Positions 52,165 to 60,345 of a DNA stretch of 64,000 bases are shown here, piece by piece. The translations under genes and the position numbers were made by a program. The notes beneath the pieces are model-generated. The model was not told the origin of the DNA, made no database searches, and was given only the letters and a program-made list of their open reading frames with translations. The stretch spans positions 939,001 to 1,003,000 of the forward strand of contig NZ_CP059164.1 in the NCBI RefSeq assembly GCF_013466985.1. The letters run 5' to 3'. This DNA comes from Nocardioides ungokensis. Its GTDB lineage: Bacteria > Actinomycetota > Actinomycetes > Propionibacteriales > Nocardioidaceae. The stretch's first letter is position 1, and every line of letters begins with the position of its first letter.

Positions 52165-53145
52165 GTGACCGGAATGAAGCGGACCACCGAGAAGAACCTG
52201 ATGGTCTTCAGCGGACGGGCTCACCCCGGGCTCGCACAGGAGGTGGCGTCGCTGCTGGGGACCGACCTGGTCCCCCAGTCGGCCTACGAGTTCGCCAACT
52301 CCGAGATCTACGTCCGCTACGAGGAGTCCGTCCGCGGGTGTGACGCCTTCGTGATCCAGAGCCACACGGCTCCGATCAACGAGTGGATCATGGAGCACCT
52401 GATCATGGTCGACGCCCTCAAGCGGGCGAGCGCGAAGCGGATCACCGTGGTCATGCCGTTCTACGGCTACGCCCGCCAGGACAAGAAGCACCGCGGCCGC
52501 GAGCCGATCTCGGCCCGTCTGATGGCCGACCTGTTCAAGACCGCCGGCGCCGACCGGCTGATCACCGTCGACCTGCACGCCGACCAGATCCAGGGCTTCT
52601 TCGACGGCCCGGTCGACCACCTGATGGCGCTGCCGATCCTCGCCGACTACGTCAGGGAGAAGTACGGCGACCAGCGGCTCGCCGTGGTCTCGCCGGACGC
52701 CGGCCGGATCAAGGTCGCCGAGCGCTGGTCGGCCCGCCTCGGCGGCGCCCCGCTGGCCTTCATCCACAAGACCCGTCGTACCGACCGGCCCAACGAGACC
52801 GTCGCGAACCGCGTGGTCGGCCAGGTCGAGGGCCGCATCTGCGTGCTCGTCGACGACATGATCGACACCGGCGGCACCATCGTGAAGGCCGCCGAGGCCC
52901 TGATGGCCGACGGGGCCGCGGGCGTCATCATCGCCGCGACCCACGCGATCCTCTCCGACCCCGCCGTCGACCGGCTCAAGAACAGCCCGGCCAGCGAGGT
53001 CGTGGTGACCAACACGCTCCCGATCCCCGCCGAGCGGGAGTTCGACAAGCTCACGACGCTCTCGATCGCCCCGCTGGTCTCCCGCGCCATCCGCGAGGTC
53101 TTCGAGGACGGCTCCGTCACCTCCATGTTCGACGGGCACGCCTGA
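52165..53145 (+). CDS. prs: Ribose-phosphate pyrophosphokinase (PRPP synthase)
   Basis: A 326-residue enzyme making PRPP from ribose 5-phosphate and ATP. Seen: FSGRAHPGLAQEVASLLG, YEFANSEIYVRYEESVRG, ARQDKKHRGREPISARLMADL, TVDLHADQIQGFFDGPVDHL, the PRPP loop CVLVDDMIDTGGTI, and ATHAILSDPAVDRL. GTG 52165 has AGGAG eight bases upstream. It follows glmU closely. The 3' end faces pepN across repeats. Confidence 0.96.
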   Translation: MTGMKRTTEKNLMVFSGRAHPGLAQEVASLLGTDLVPQSAYEFANSEIYVRYEESVRGCDAFVIQSHTAPINEWIMEHLIMVDALKRASAKRITVVMPFYGYARQDKKHRGREPISARLMADLFKTAGADRLITVDLHADQIQGFFDGPVDHLMALPILADYVREKYGDQRLAVVSPDAGRIKVAERWSARLGGAPLAFIHKTRRTDRPNETVANRVVGQVEGRICVLVDDMIDTGGTIVKAAEALMADGAAGVIIAATHAILSDPAVDRLKNSPASEVVVTNTLPIPAEREFDKLTTLSIAPLVSRAIREVFEDGSVTSMFDGHA

Positions 53146-53161
53146 CGAAGTCATGCGTGAG

Positions 53162-53269
53162 CGCCGACTCGGCGATCCCTGAGCGGCCCGCACCCGAGCG
53201 CCCACCTCAACTGAGGCGTCAAGGAACGCCGACTCGGCGAGCCCGCCGCGTCAACGAGCGCCGACTCGA
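53162..53269. repeat. Three CGCCGACTCGGCG-type repeats between prs and pepN
   Basis: CGCCGACTCGGCGA at 53162 and 53227, and a truncated copy CGCCGACTCGA at 53259. Each full copy is itself a palindrome around a central C. A CCTCA/TGAGG hairpin lies between them. The gap is convergent, so a two-way terminator is likely. Confidence 0.55.
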
Positions 53270-53271
53270 GG

Positions 53272-55695
53272 TCAGGCCAGGTCGTCCAGGTGGTCGCTCC
53301 AGAGCCGGGCGAGCACGGTGGGCACCGAGCCCGACGTGAGCACCTCGGCGAGCCCGTCCCGCTGGGCCGGGGAGACCTCGAGGGCCGGGAACGCCCGGCC
53401 CACGACCAGGGAGAAGCCCTGGCCGCGGCGCTCGGCCACGCCCGGGGCCTCGGCGAGGTAGGCATCGACGTACGGCGCGCAGAGGTCCACCTGCTCGGGG
53501 TCCCACAGCCCGCGGGCCCGTGCCTCGAACATCCGGTTGGACACGTCCGGCTCGGTCATGGCCGCCCAGGCCGCGGCCTTGGCCTCCGCGGTCGGTCGTG
53601 AGGCCAGGGCGCAGGCGGCGCCGAGGTCGCCGGCCAGCGACCCGTCGTCGAGCCGCTCGGTCTCGACCTGCCCGGCGTCCATCGCGCCGAGTGCGCAGAG
53701 CCGGGCGACGACCGCCCAGCGCAGCCCCGGGTCGAGGTCCACGCCGGTGTCGGTGCGCCCCGAGGTGAGCCAGGAGGCCAGCAGGTCGGCGTCGCGGGAG
53801 GTCGCGGCCAGCCCGCGGGTCAGCGCGATCGACAGCTGGTCGTCCTCGCCGGCGGCCAGCCCGGCCGCGCAGGCCGTGGCCACCGCGTCCACCACGCCCG
53901 GCACCGCCGACGCCGGGGCCGAGCGGCTCAGCACCGGCCCCAGGGTCCGGTCGAGCACCGCCGCGACCAGCGTCGGGTGCCGCTCGGCGGGCAGGTGCCG
54001 CGCCACCAGCTCGACGTAGGCGGGGAGCGGCAGCGCTCCGGTGCGCACGTCGTCGAACGCCTGGGCCCACAGCACCGTGCGCACGAGGTCGTCGTCGAGC
54101 GCGGACAGGTGCTCGCGCACGAACGCCGCCGTGTGCTCGTCGAGCCGCAGCCGGGCGAAGGTCTCGCCGCCGCTGTTCGGCACCACGGCCAGCCCCGCCC
54201 AGTCCGCCAGGGGCACCGGGTCGCCCTCGAGGTCGACCAGGGCACTGCCGGCCTCGGTCCCGTCGGCGTGGAAGGCCGTGACGCGGAACCGGTGCGGACG
54301 CACGCCCTCCCGGACCAGCACCGGCACCCCGTCGTCGCCGCGCTCGACGGTGACCGTGTCGAAGCCGGAGCGGCGCAGCCACAGGTCCGCCCACTCGCGC
54401 ACGTCACGGTCGGACGCGGCGTCGAGCGCGCCCACGAGGTCGTCGAGGGTGGCGTTGCCGAAGCGGTGCGCCGTCAGGTGGGCGTTCACACCGGCCAGGA
54501 AGTCCTCGTCGCCGAGCCAGGTCACCAGCTGGCGCAGGCAGGAGTTGCCCTTGGCGTAGGAGATGGAGTCGAAGTTCGTGAAGGCGCTGTCGACGTCGGG
54601 CACGTCCTCCGGGCGCGGCGCCACCGGGTGGGTGGAGCGGCGCTCGTCGGCGACGTACGCCGCGGGCTTGCGCTGCGACTCGTGCGCCACGAGGGTGCCC
54701 GCGAAGCCGGCACCGGCCTCGGCGACCCGGTAGCCCATGTAGTCGGCGAAGCTCTCGTTGAGCCAGGTGTCCTCCCACCAGCGCATCGTGACGAGGTTGC
54801 CGAACCACATGTGCGCCATCTCGTGGGCGATCACCGTGGCCCGCTTCATGCGCTGGTCGTCGGTGACCCGGCCGCGCGGCAGCATCTCGTCGCGGTAGGT
54901 CACGCACCCGGGCGTCTCCATCGCGCCCCAGTTGTGCCCGGGCCCGAACAGCTGGTCGTAGGAGTCGAACGGGTAGGGCTCGTCGAAGAGCCGCGCGTAG
55001 TGGTCGAAGCAGTCGTCCGTGGTGCGCTTGAGCTCCTCGATGTCACGCTCGAGCTCCGCCGCGAGGGACTTCCGGGCGTGCCAGCCGAACGGCAGGCTGC
55101 GGTCGCCCAGGGTGTGCTCCCACGTCACCGAGTGCCACGGTCCCGCGCAGACCACGAACAGCGAGGGGCAGATGCGGGGCGTCGTCGCGAACGTCCACCG
55201 ACCGCCGTCGCGAGAGGTCACCCGGCCGTTCCCGATCACGGTCCACCGCGGGTCGGCGCTCACCGCGAGCGTGAGCGTCGCCTTCAGATCGGGCTGGTCG
55301 AAGCAGGGGAAGACCCGCTGGGCGATGTCGAGGGAGAGGTACGCCGAGACGTAACGCTCGCCGTCCGCGGGGTCGGTCGTGGTGTGCATGCCGTCGCCGT
55401 CGGTGACGTAGGGCACCCGCGCCTCGACCACGACCTCGGTCGCCCCGGCCAGGCCGGAGAGCGCGATCCGGCGACCGTCGTACTGCGGCCGGTCGACGAC
55501 GGCGCCGTCCAGCGTCACCCGCAGGTCGGAGGCGTCGGTCAGCTCCAGGAACGTCTCCGGGCCTGCCGCGTCGAAGCGGACCGTGGTCCGGCACCCGAAG
55601 GTCGGAGCGTCCCCGGTGAGGTCGAGGTCGATCTCGTAGGAGACGTCGGAGACGAGGCTGGCGCGGGCACGGGCTTCGGCGAGAGTCAGGGACAC
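53272..55695 (-). CDS. pepN: Aminopeptidase N (M1 zinc metallopeptidase)
   Basis: An 807-residue M1 aminopeptidase. Seen: the substrate loop as NWGAMETPG, where the family consensus is GAMEN (Thr replaces Asn); zinc motif HEMAHMWF (HExxH) with the distal Glu in WWEDTWLNESFADYMGY about 19 residues on; RVFPCFDQPDLKATLTL earlier. N-terminal beta domain and C-terminal ERAP1-like helical domain are complete. GTG 55695 start. It lies between prs and rplY and is transcribed on its own, likely cytosolic as no signal peptide is present. Confidence 0.92.
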   Translation of the reverse strand: MSLTLAEARARASLVSDVSYEIDLDLTGDAPTFGCRTTVRFDAAGPETFLELTDASDLRVTLDGAVVDRPQYDGRRIALSGLAGATEVVVEARVPYVTDGDGMHTTTDPADGERYVSAYLSLDIAQRVFPCFDQPDLKATLTLAVSADPRWTVIGNGRVTSRDGGRWTFATTPRICPSLFVVCAGPWHSVTWEHTLGDRSLPFGWHARKSLAAELERDIEELKRTTDDCFDHYARLFDEPYPFDSYDQLFGPGHNWGAMETPGCVTYRDEMLPRGRVTDDQRMKRATVIAHEMAHMWFGNLVTMRWWEDTWLNESFADYMGYRVAEAGAGFAGTLVAHESQRKPAAYVADERRSTHPVAPRPEDVPDVDSAFTNFDSISYAKGNSCLRQLVTWLGDEDFLAGVNAHLTAHRFGNATLDDLVGALDAASDRDVREWADLWLRRSGFDTVTVERGDDGVPVLVREGVRPHRFRVTAFHADGTEAGSALVDLEGDPVPLADWAGLAVVPNSGGETFARLRLDEHTAAFVREHLSALDDDLVRTVLWAQAFDDVRTGALPLPAYVELVARHLPAERHPTLVAAVLDRTLGPVLSRSAPASAVPGVVDAVATACAAGLAAGEDDQLSIALTRGLAATSRDADLLASWLTSGRTDTGVDLDPGLRWAVVARLCALGAMDAGQVETERLDDGSLAGDLGAACALASRPTAEAKAAAWAAMTEPDVSNRMFEARARGLWDPEQVDLCAPYVDAYLAEAPGVAERRGQGFSLVVGRAFPALEVSPAQRDGLAEVLTSGSVPTVLARLWSDHLDDLA

Positions 55696-55749
55696 ACGGT
55701 GGAGGCTAGGGGGTGTCGGCGACGATTCGCCTCACGGCTCCCCGGTGGC

Positions 55750-55958
55750 TAGGATCGTCAGGTTGCCTCGGCGAGGGAACGCCCGCAGCGGGTGTTCCGT
55801 GATCGACAGGGCCGGCAGGACCACTGGTGCGCCGCGCTGCTCGAGACCGAGTGCGCGGCGTTTTGCATGATCCGCCACGTCGCGCGGGGCGACCACACAG
55901 CTTGAGATCCACACAGCTTCAGATCCACCCGACGTCGAAGGTCACGAGGAGTAGTCGC
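55750..55958 (+). promoter_or_regulatory. rplY promoter and structured leader with attenuator
   Basis: A -10-like TAGGAT lies at 55750. The leader then holds a hairpin GAACGCCC/GGGTGTTC (55777-55797), a terminator-type hairpin CGCCGCGC/GCGCGGCG followed directly by TTTT (55830-55864), and a tandem 16-bp repeat ACACAGCTTSAGATCC (55895-55926) before the ATG at 55959. A T-run after a stem is exceptional in this GC-rich DNA. The arrangement suggests transcription attenuation of rplY. The -35 is not clear. Confidence 0.5.
55830..55864 (+). terminator. Intrinsic terminator in the rplY leader
   Basis: 8-bp GC stem CGCCGCGC/GCGCGGCG, 15-nt loop, then TTTT, 95 bp upstream of the rplY start codon and not at the end of any plus-strand gene. 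Confidence 0.6.
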
Positions 55959-56633
55959 ATGTCTGCCGAGAAGATCACCGCCGAGTCGCGCACCGAGTTC
56001 GGCAAGGGCGCCGCCCGCCGCATCCGCCGCGAGGACAAGATCCCCGCCGTCGTCTACGGCCACGGCAACGACCCCATCCACATCACCCTCCCGGGCCACG
56101 ACACGATGATGGCCCTCAAGCACGGCGGCGCCAACGCGCTGCTCGAGCTCGACCTGGAGGGCAAGACCCACCTGGCGCTGACCAAGCAGGTCCAGATCGA
56201 CCCGATCACCCGCCACCTCGAGCACGTCGACTTCGTCGCCGTCCGCCGCGGCGAGAAGGTCACCGTCGACGTGGTCATCCACCTCGTGGGCGAGGCCGTG
56301 CGCGACAGCCTGGTCGTCACCGAGAACTCGACCGTCTCGCTCGAGGCCGAGGCCACCCACATCCCCGAGTCGGTCGAGGTCGACATCGAGGGCGCCGAGG
56401 TCGGCACCCAGATCCACGCCTCGGACCTGAAGCTGCCGTCGGGCTCGACGCTGCTGACCGACCCGGAGGCGCTGATCGTCAACATCACCAGCGCGCCGAC
56501 CGCCGAGCAGCTCGAGGCCGAGCTGGAGGAGGCCGAGGCCGAGGCCGGCATCGAGCGCGAGGAGTCCGACGAGGAGGCTGCAGCCGCCGAGGCCGAGGCC
56601 GAGGGCGACACCGAGGCGTCCACCGAGGAGTGA
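55959..56633 (+). CDS. rplY: 50S ribosomal protein L25/general stress protein Ctc
   Basis: A 224-residue bL25 of the long CTC form that binds 5S rRNA. N-terminal L25 domain: ITAESRTEFGKGAARRIRREDKIPAVVYGHG, LALTKQVQIDPITRHLEHVDFVAV; C-terminal TL5 domain; then an acidic tail of about 40 residues rich in Glu and Ala. ATG 55959 has ACGAGGAG upstream. pth follows 56 bp later, the usual neighbour. The long leader suggests autoregulation. Confidence 0.96.
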   Translation: MSAEKITAESRTEFGKGAARRIRREDKIPAVVYGHGNDPIHITLPGHDTMMALKHGGANALLELDLEGKTHLALTKQVQIDPITRHLEHVDFVAVRRGEKVTVDVVIHLVGEAVRDSLVVTENSTVSLEAEATHIPESVEVDIEGAEVGTQIHASDLKLPSGSTLLTDPEALIVNITSAPTAEQLEAELEEAEAEAGIEREESDEEAAAAEAEAEGDTEASTEE

Positions 56634-56658
56634 TCCTCACCGTTTCCTCCTGAGAGAA

Positions 56659-56737
56659 GGGCCGGGAATCCCCCCGCGATGACACAGCCATGACCGACAA
56701 CGATCTGTGGCTCGTCGTCGGGGGGGAATCCCGGCCC
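56659..56737. repeat. Inverted repeat spanning the pth start region
   Basis: Arm GGGCCGGGAATCCCCCC (56659-56675) and its near-complement at 56721-56737 (16 of 17 pair). The right arm is the pth coding sequence for the GLGNPGP motif, where the reading frame is broken. Confidence 0.6.
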
Positions 56738-57281
56738 TTCCTATGCCGGCCACCGGCACAACGTCGGCTACCTGGTGACCGAGGAGCTGGCGCGCCGGAT
56801 GGGCTCGACCTTCAGGTCGCACAAGTCCGGTCGCGCCGATGTGGTCGAGGGCCGGCTCGGTACGCCGGGCACGCCCGGGCCCCGCGTCGTGCTCGCCCGT
56901 CCGCGGTGCTACATGAACGAGATCGGCGGGCCGGTCAAGGCGCTGGCCACCTTCTACAAGGTCGCACCCGACCACGTCATCGCGATCCACGACGAGCTGG
57001 ACATCGCGTTCGGCACGCTGCGGACCAAGCTCGGCGGCGGCGACAACGGGCACAACGGGCTGCGGTCCATGCGCGCGTCGCTCGGCACCGGGGACTTCTA
57101 CCGGGTGCGGGCCGGCATCGGCCGGCCGCGGGGCCGTCAGGACGTGGCCGACTTCGTGCTCTCCGACTACTCCTCGGTCGAGCGCAAGGAGCTGCCGTTC
57201 CAGGTCGACAACGCCGCGGACGCCGTTGAGACCCTCATCACCGAGGGCCTCGAGCGCACCCAGCAGCGATTCAACTCCTAG
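56690..57281 (+). CDS. pth: Peptidyl-tRNA hydrolase (frame break in the GLGNPG motif)
   Basis: About 197 residues. Recycles peptidyl-tRNA in the cytosol and is essential in most bacteria. Seen: [11 protein letters not shown] then [26 protein letters not shown] with the catalytic His in [44 protein letters not shown] and GIGRPRG. The frame changes near 56721: VVG-GNPG lacks the conserved Leu and two bases (the expected CTG codon within a G run). Restoring them gives [13 protein letters not shown]. As an essential gene this is likely a sequence error. Confidence 0.9.
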
Positions 57282-57320
57282 CGATTCACCACTCGCTCGG
57301 GCCGTCGCTAGGGTGTCCGG

Positions 57321-58112
57321 GTGACTTTCGAACCCGGCACTCCGCCCGCTGAAGCAGCCACCGACGACCACGTCCTCGCCACCTGGCTCGCCACCGTCGC
57401 CGGTGAGCGCCTGCTGGAGGTCCGCGGCGAGGGCCTGGAGGGCAAGGAGCTCAAGGACGCCGGGGACGTGGCGGCCCACGACCTGCTGATGGCCCTGATC
57501 GCGGAGCACCGCCCCGACGACGCCGTGCTGTCGGAGGAGCGGCCCGACGAGGGAGCCGACAAGGTCGATCGACTGTCGGCCAGCCGGGTCTGGATCGTCG
57601 ACCCGCTCGACGGCACCCGCGAGTTCTCCGAGCCGCCGCGCGACGACTGGGCCGTGCACGTTGCGCTCTGGCAGGACGGCGAGCTGGTCGCCGGCGCCGT
57701 CGCGCAGCCGGCGCTGGGGGAGACCTTCAACACCGGCCACCCGCCCGTGGTCCCGCCGAGCACCTCGAGCCGTCCCCGGATCGCGGTCTCCCGCAGCCGC
57801 CCGCCGGCCTTCGTGAACGCGCTGGCCGAGGAGCTCGACGCCGAGCTCGTCCCGATGGGCTCGGCTGGCGTCAAGGTCCTCTCGGTCGCCCGCGACATCA
57901 CCGACGCCTACGTCCACGCCGGCGGCCAGTACGAGTGGGACTCGGCCGCACCGGTCGCGGTCGCCGCGGCCGCGGGCCTGTTCACGTCCCGCGTCGACGG
58001 CACGCCCCTGCTCTACAACCAGGACGACGTCTACCTGCCCGACCTGATCGTGTGCCGACCCGAGCTGGCCGAGCGGATCGTCGCGTTCGTCAAGCAGCAC
58101 GGCACCGACTGA
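57321..58112 (+). CDS. cysQ: 3'(2'),5'-bisphosphate nucleotidase / inositol monophosphatase family
   Basis: A 263-residue metal-dependent phosphatase. Seen: KDAGDVAAHDLLMALI, LSEERPDEGADKVDRL, the metal/lithium motif VWIVDPLDGTREF, and YEWDSAAPVAVAAAAG. CysQ removes pAp from sulfate assimilation; inositol-phosphate activity is also possible in this family. GTG 57321 start. It is followed by a HAD phosphatase nine bases later. Confidence 0.85.
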   Translation: MTFEPGTPPAEAATDDHVLATWLATVAGERLLEVRGEGLEGKELKDAGDVAAHDLLMALIAEHRPDDAVLSEERPDEGADKVDRLSASRVWIVDPLDGTREFSEPPRDDWAVHVALWQDGELVAGAVAQPALGETFNTGHPPVVPPSTSSRPRIAVSRSRPPAFVNALAEELDAELVPMGSAGVKVLSVARDITDAYVHAGGQYEWDSAAPVAVAAAAGLFTSRVDGTPLLYNQDDVYLPDLIVCRPELAERIVAFVKQHGTD

Positions 58113-58121
58113 GGGCCGCCG

Positions 58122-58730
58122 ATGATCCGGCACGTGCTGCTCGACGCCGACGGGGTCGTGCAGCACATGCCCGGCGGCTGGGTCGCGGCCGTCGAGCGGC
58201 AGCTCGACGTCGACGCCGAGGAGTTCTGGGAGCTCGCCACCCGCGACGAGATGGCCTGCCTGCGGGGTGACGGGGACTTCCTCGAGGTGCTCTCCGGGCA
58301 CCTGCGGGCCCTCGGTGCGTCGGTGACCGCCGAGGACCTGCACCGCGCCGTGTGGCGCTCGGTCCAGGTCGAGCCGTCCTCGGTGGCGCTGGTCCACGCG
58401 CTGCGGGACGCCGGCCTCGCCGTCCACCTGGGCACCAACCAGGAGACCCACCGCGCGGCGTACATGCGCACCGAGCTGGGGTACGACGAGCTCTTCGACG
58501 AGTCCTTCTACTCGTGCGAGCTCGGGGCCGCCAAGCCGGACGCCGAGTTCTTCGCGGCCGTCCTCGACCGGCTCGGGTCGGCGGCCCCGGAGGTGCTCTT
58601 CGTCGACGACTCGGAGCGCAACGTGGTGGCCGCCCGGGAGTGCGGTCTCGCCGCCGAGCACTGGCAGATCGAGGACGGAATCGCAGTCCTGCACGAGCGT
58701 CTGGCCGGTCACGGACTGGCGTTGTCCTGA
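58122..58730 (+). CDS. HAD-family hydrolase
   Basis: A 202-residue HAD phosphatase. Seen: motif I as LLDADGVVQ (D-x-D), LHLGTNQETHR (motif II Thr), GAAKPDAEFF (motif III Lys) and VLFVDDSERNVVAA (motif IV DD). A helical cap lies between. Substrate unknown. It lies nine bases after cysQ, so they are probably one operon. Confidence 0.88.
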   Translation: MIRHVLLDADGVVQHMPGGWVAAVERQLDVDAEEFWELATRDEMACLRGDGDFLEVLSGHLRALGASVTAEDLHRAVWRSVQVEPSSVALVHALRDAGLAVHLGTNQETHRAAYMRTELGYDELFDESFYSCELGAAKPDAEFFAAVLDRLGSAAPEVLFVDDSERNVVAARECGLAAEHWQIEDGIAVLHERLAGHGLALS

Positions 58731-58863
58731 CCCGCGGGGCAGGCAAGGGTCAGATGTCCCTGGCCGCCGCCGACGTTCGACCCTGCCGCCGGCCGACCTC
58801 CTCCGCGGAGGCTGGATGGCACACGCGCCGGGAAGGCGTACCCGGCACGAACGGGGAGGAACG

Positions 58864-59322
58864 ATGCGCAGCCGCGAGAAGTGGGAGACCCTCGAGATCG
58901 AGCTCGAGGAGGCGGGGGACTGTTCCTGGTGGTCGAGCCTGCTGGCCCCCGTCGACCCGAAGGAAGGCAACGCCTACCTGAGGTTCGTCGGGCGGGTCTG
59001 GGGGCCGGACGGTCGCGAGACGGAGGTGATCCGCGGGGAGGCCTTTCCGAGGTTCCTCGATCCCGACGAGCTCGCCCCCGACGACGCCTGGACCCCGGGC
59101 TGGGAGCTGAGCCTGGTGCACCTCAAGCACCGGATCGAGGAGGAGGGCTGGCAGCGAGCGGGCTGCGGCCTGGAGCCGTGGTCGCACCGGTACGTCCGGT
59201 TCGCCGGCCTCCGGGGTGGTCACCGGGCCAGCCGGTCGGTCCGGCGGGTGGCCATGGTCGGGGCCCTGCTGCGGCGTACGGTCATGCCGGCCGGCGACCA
59301 CGCACAGCCGCTGGGACACTGA
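58864..59322 (+). CDS. Hypothetical protein, 152 residues
   Basis: I do not recognise this protein. It is soluble, with acidic start REKWETLEIELEEAGDCSWWSSLLAPVD and conserved-looking aromatic clusters GNAYLRFVGRVWGP, WTPGWELSLVHLKHRIEEEGW and PWSHRYVRFAG. It ends in a basic tail. ATG 58864 has a strong GGGGAGGAAC site, so expression is likely. No operon link. Confidence 0.7.
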   Translation: MRSREKWETLEIELEEAGDCSWWSSLLAPVDPKEGNAYLRFVGRVWGPDGRETEVIRGEAFPRFLDPDELAPDDAWTPGWELSLVHLKHRIEEEGWQRAGCGLEPWSHRYVRFAGLRGGHRASRSVRRVAMVGALLRRTVMPAGDHAQPLGH

Positions 59323-59383
59323 GCACTGGCACTGAACCTGGTGCAGTTGGGGCTGATGGGACGCACCGGGGATACTGCTCCCC

Positions 59384-60106
59384 GTGCTCCCGTCCTCCGT
59401 GCGCCTGATCGGTTCGCTGGCGGGCGCCCTCGGGCTGCTCACCGCGGGAGCCTTCGCGCTGCAGGCGCACGACCGCGACGACCGGGTCCACGGAGTCGAC
59501 CTGACCGCCCAGCGGTACGTCCTCGCCCGGCTCGACGCGCCCTCGCTCGCCCGGGTCCACGGACCGAGGATCCGGCACCTCGCCGGGGTGCTCGACATCC
59601 CCGCGCCGGCCGTTCGTGCCTACGCGCGCGCAGCCCGGTCGGCCCCGAAGGCGTGCCACGTCGGGTGGTCCACGCTCGCAGGGATCGGGTACGTCGAGTC
59701 GCGGCACGGCACCTTGGGCAACCGGACCCTCGGGGTCGACGGCCGCAGCTCCTCGCCGATCATCGGGCCGGCTCTCGACGGCAGCGGTGACTTCGCGGCG
59801 ATCCGTTCGACGCCGGCCTCTCGCGGCCTGCACGGGGACGCGACCTGGGAGCACGCGGTCGGCCCCATGCAGTTCCTGCCGGAGACCTGGAGCCGCTACG
59901 CCATGGACGGCGACGGCGACGGGCAGGACGACCCGCTCGACCTCGACGACGCCGCGGCCGGCACCGCCCGCTACCTGTGCGCGGGCGGTGGGGACCTACG
60001 GACCGCGGTCGGCTGGGAGAAGGCGGTGCTGAGCTACAACCACTCCACCGAGTACGTCGACGACGTCTACGCCGCGGCGTCGTCGTACGCCGCGCGGGCC
60101 CGCTGA
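59384..60106 (+). CDS. Secreted lytic transglycosylase (SLT domain)
   Basis: A 240-residue exported peptidoglycan lytic enzyme. Seen: an N-terminal membrane/signal segment (LIGSLAGALGLLTAGAFALQA), the catalytic Glu in LAGIGYVESRHG, GPMQFLPETWSRYAMDGDGDGQDDP with a Ca-like Asp loop, and AGTARYLCAGGGDLRTAVGWEKAVLSYNHSTEYVDDV. Two Cys (ACHVG and YLCAG) could bond. GTG 59384 start. It precedes the polysaccharide cluster. Confidence 0.88.
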   Translation: MLPSSVRLIGSLAGALGLLTAGAFALQAHDRDDRVHGVDLTAQRYVLARLDAPSLARVHGPRIRHLAGVLDIPAPAVRAYARAARSAPKACHVGWSTLAGIGYVESRHGTLGNRTLGVDGRSSSPIIGPALDGSGDFAAIRSTPASRGLHGDATWEHAVGPMQFLPETWSRYAMDGDGDGQDDPLDLDDAAAGTARYLCAGGGDLRTAVGWEKAVLSYNHSTEYVDDVYAAASSYAARAR

Positions 60107-60205
60107 GGCCGGACGAGCAGGGCAAGAACGGCCGCCGGTCGGCACATCCCCAGACTGGGGGAGACGACCGTCGCAGACCGGTGACGTGACGCTCCGGACC
60201 GTTCC

Positions 60206-60211
60206 TAATTT
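60206..60211 (+). promoter_or_regulatory. AT-rich -10-like TAATTT before the polysaccharide cluster
   Basis: TAATTT in an otherwise GC-rich 239-bp gap, 135 bp before the sugar dehydrogenase ATG. No -35 at the right spacing is evident; kept as a weak candidate. Confidence 0.25.
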
Positions 60212-60271
60212 GGGTGAATGAGGCGGCGAGAGCCCCCAGCGCCTCCCCGCCTGGGGGAACTTCGACTCCGT

Positions 60272-60288
60272 ATCCGCAGTCTGCGGAT
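60272..60288. promoter_or_regulatory. Palindrome upstream of the polysaccharide cluster
   Basis: ATCCGCAG-T-CTGCGGAT, perfect 8-bp arms with a one-base centre, 57 bp before the ATG at 60346. It lies after the -10-like element, so it could be a repressor site or a leader hairpin. Confidence 0.45.
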
Positions 60289-60345
60289 GCCGGGCGACCT
60301 CGGGATCGAGCCCGGTCGGACTCCGAGGTTGCATTGGGGGATCAC

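Noticed and set aside
49744..53205. A 1153-codon minus-strand open frame across the tRNA, glmU and prs
   Set aside because: It crosses a tRNA gene and lies opposite two clearly recognised genes; no family signature.
56637..58970. A 777-codon minus-strand open frame opposite pth, cysQ and the HAD gene
   Set aside because: No motif; the plus-strand genes carry all expected signatures.
59323..59383. c-di-AMP (ydaO-type) riboswitch before the lytic transglycosylase
   Set aside because: Such riboswitches often precede wall hydrolases in actinobacteria, but the 61-bp gap is too short and no matching motif is present.
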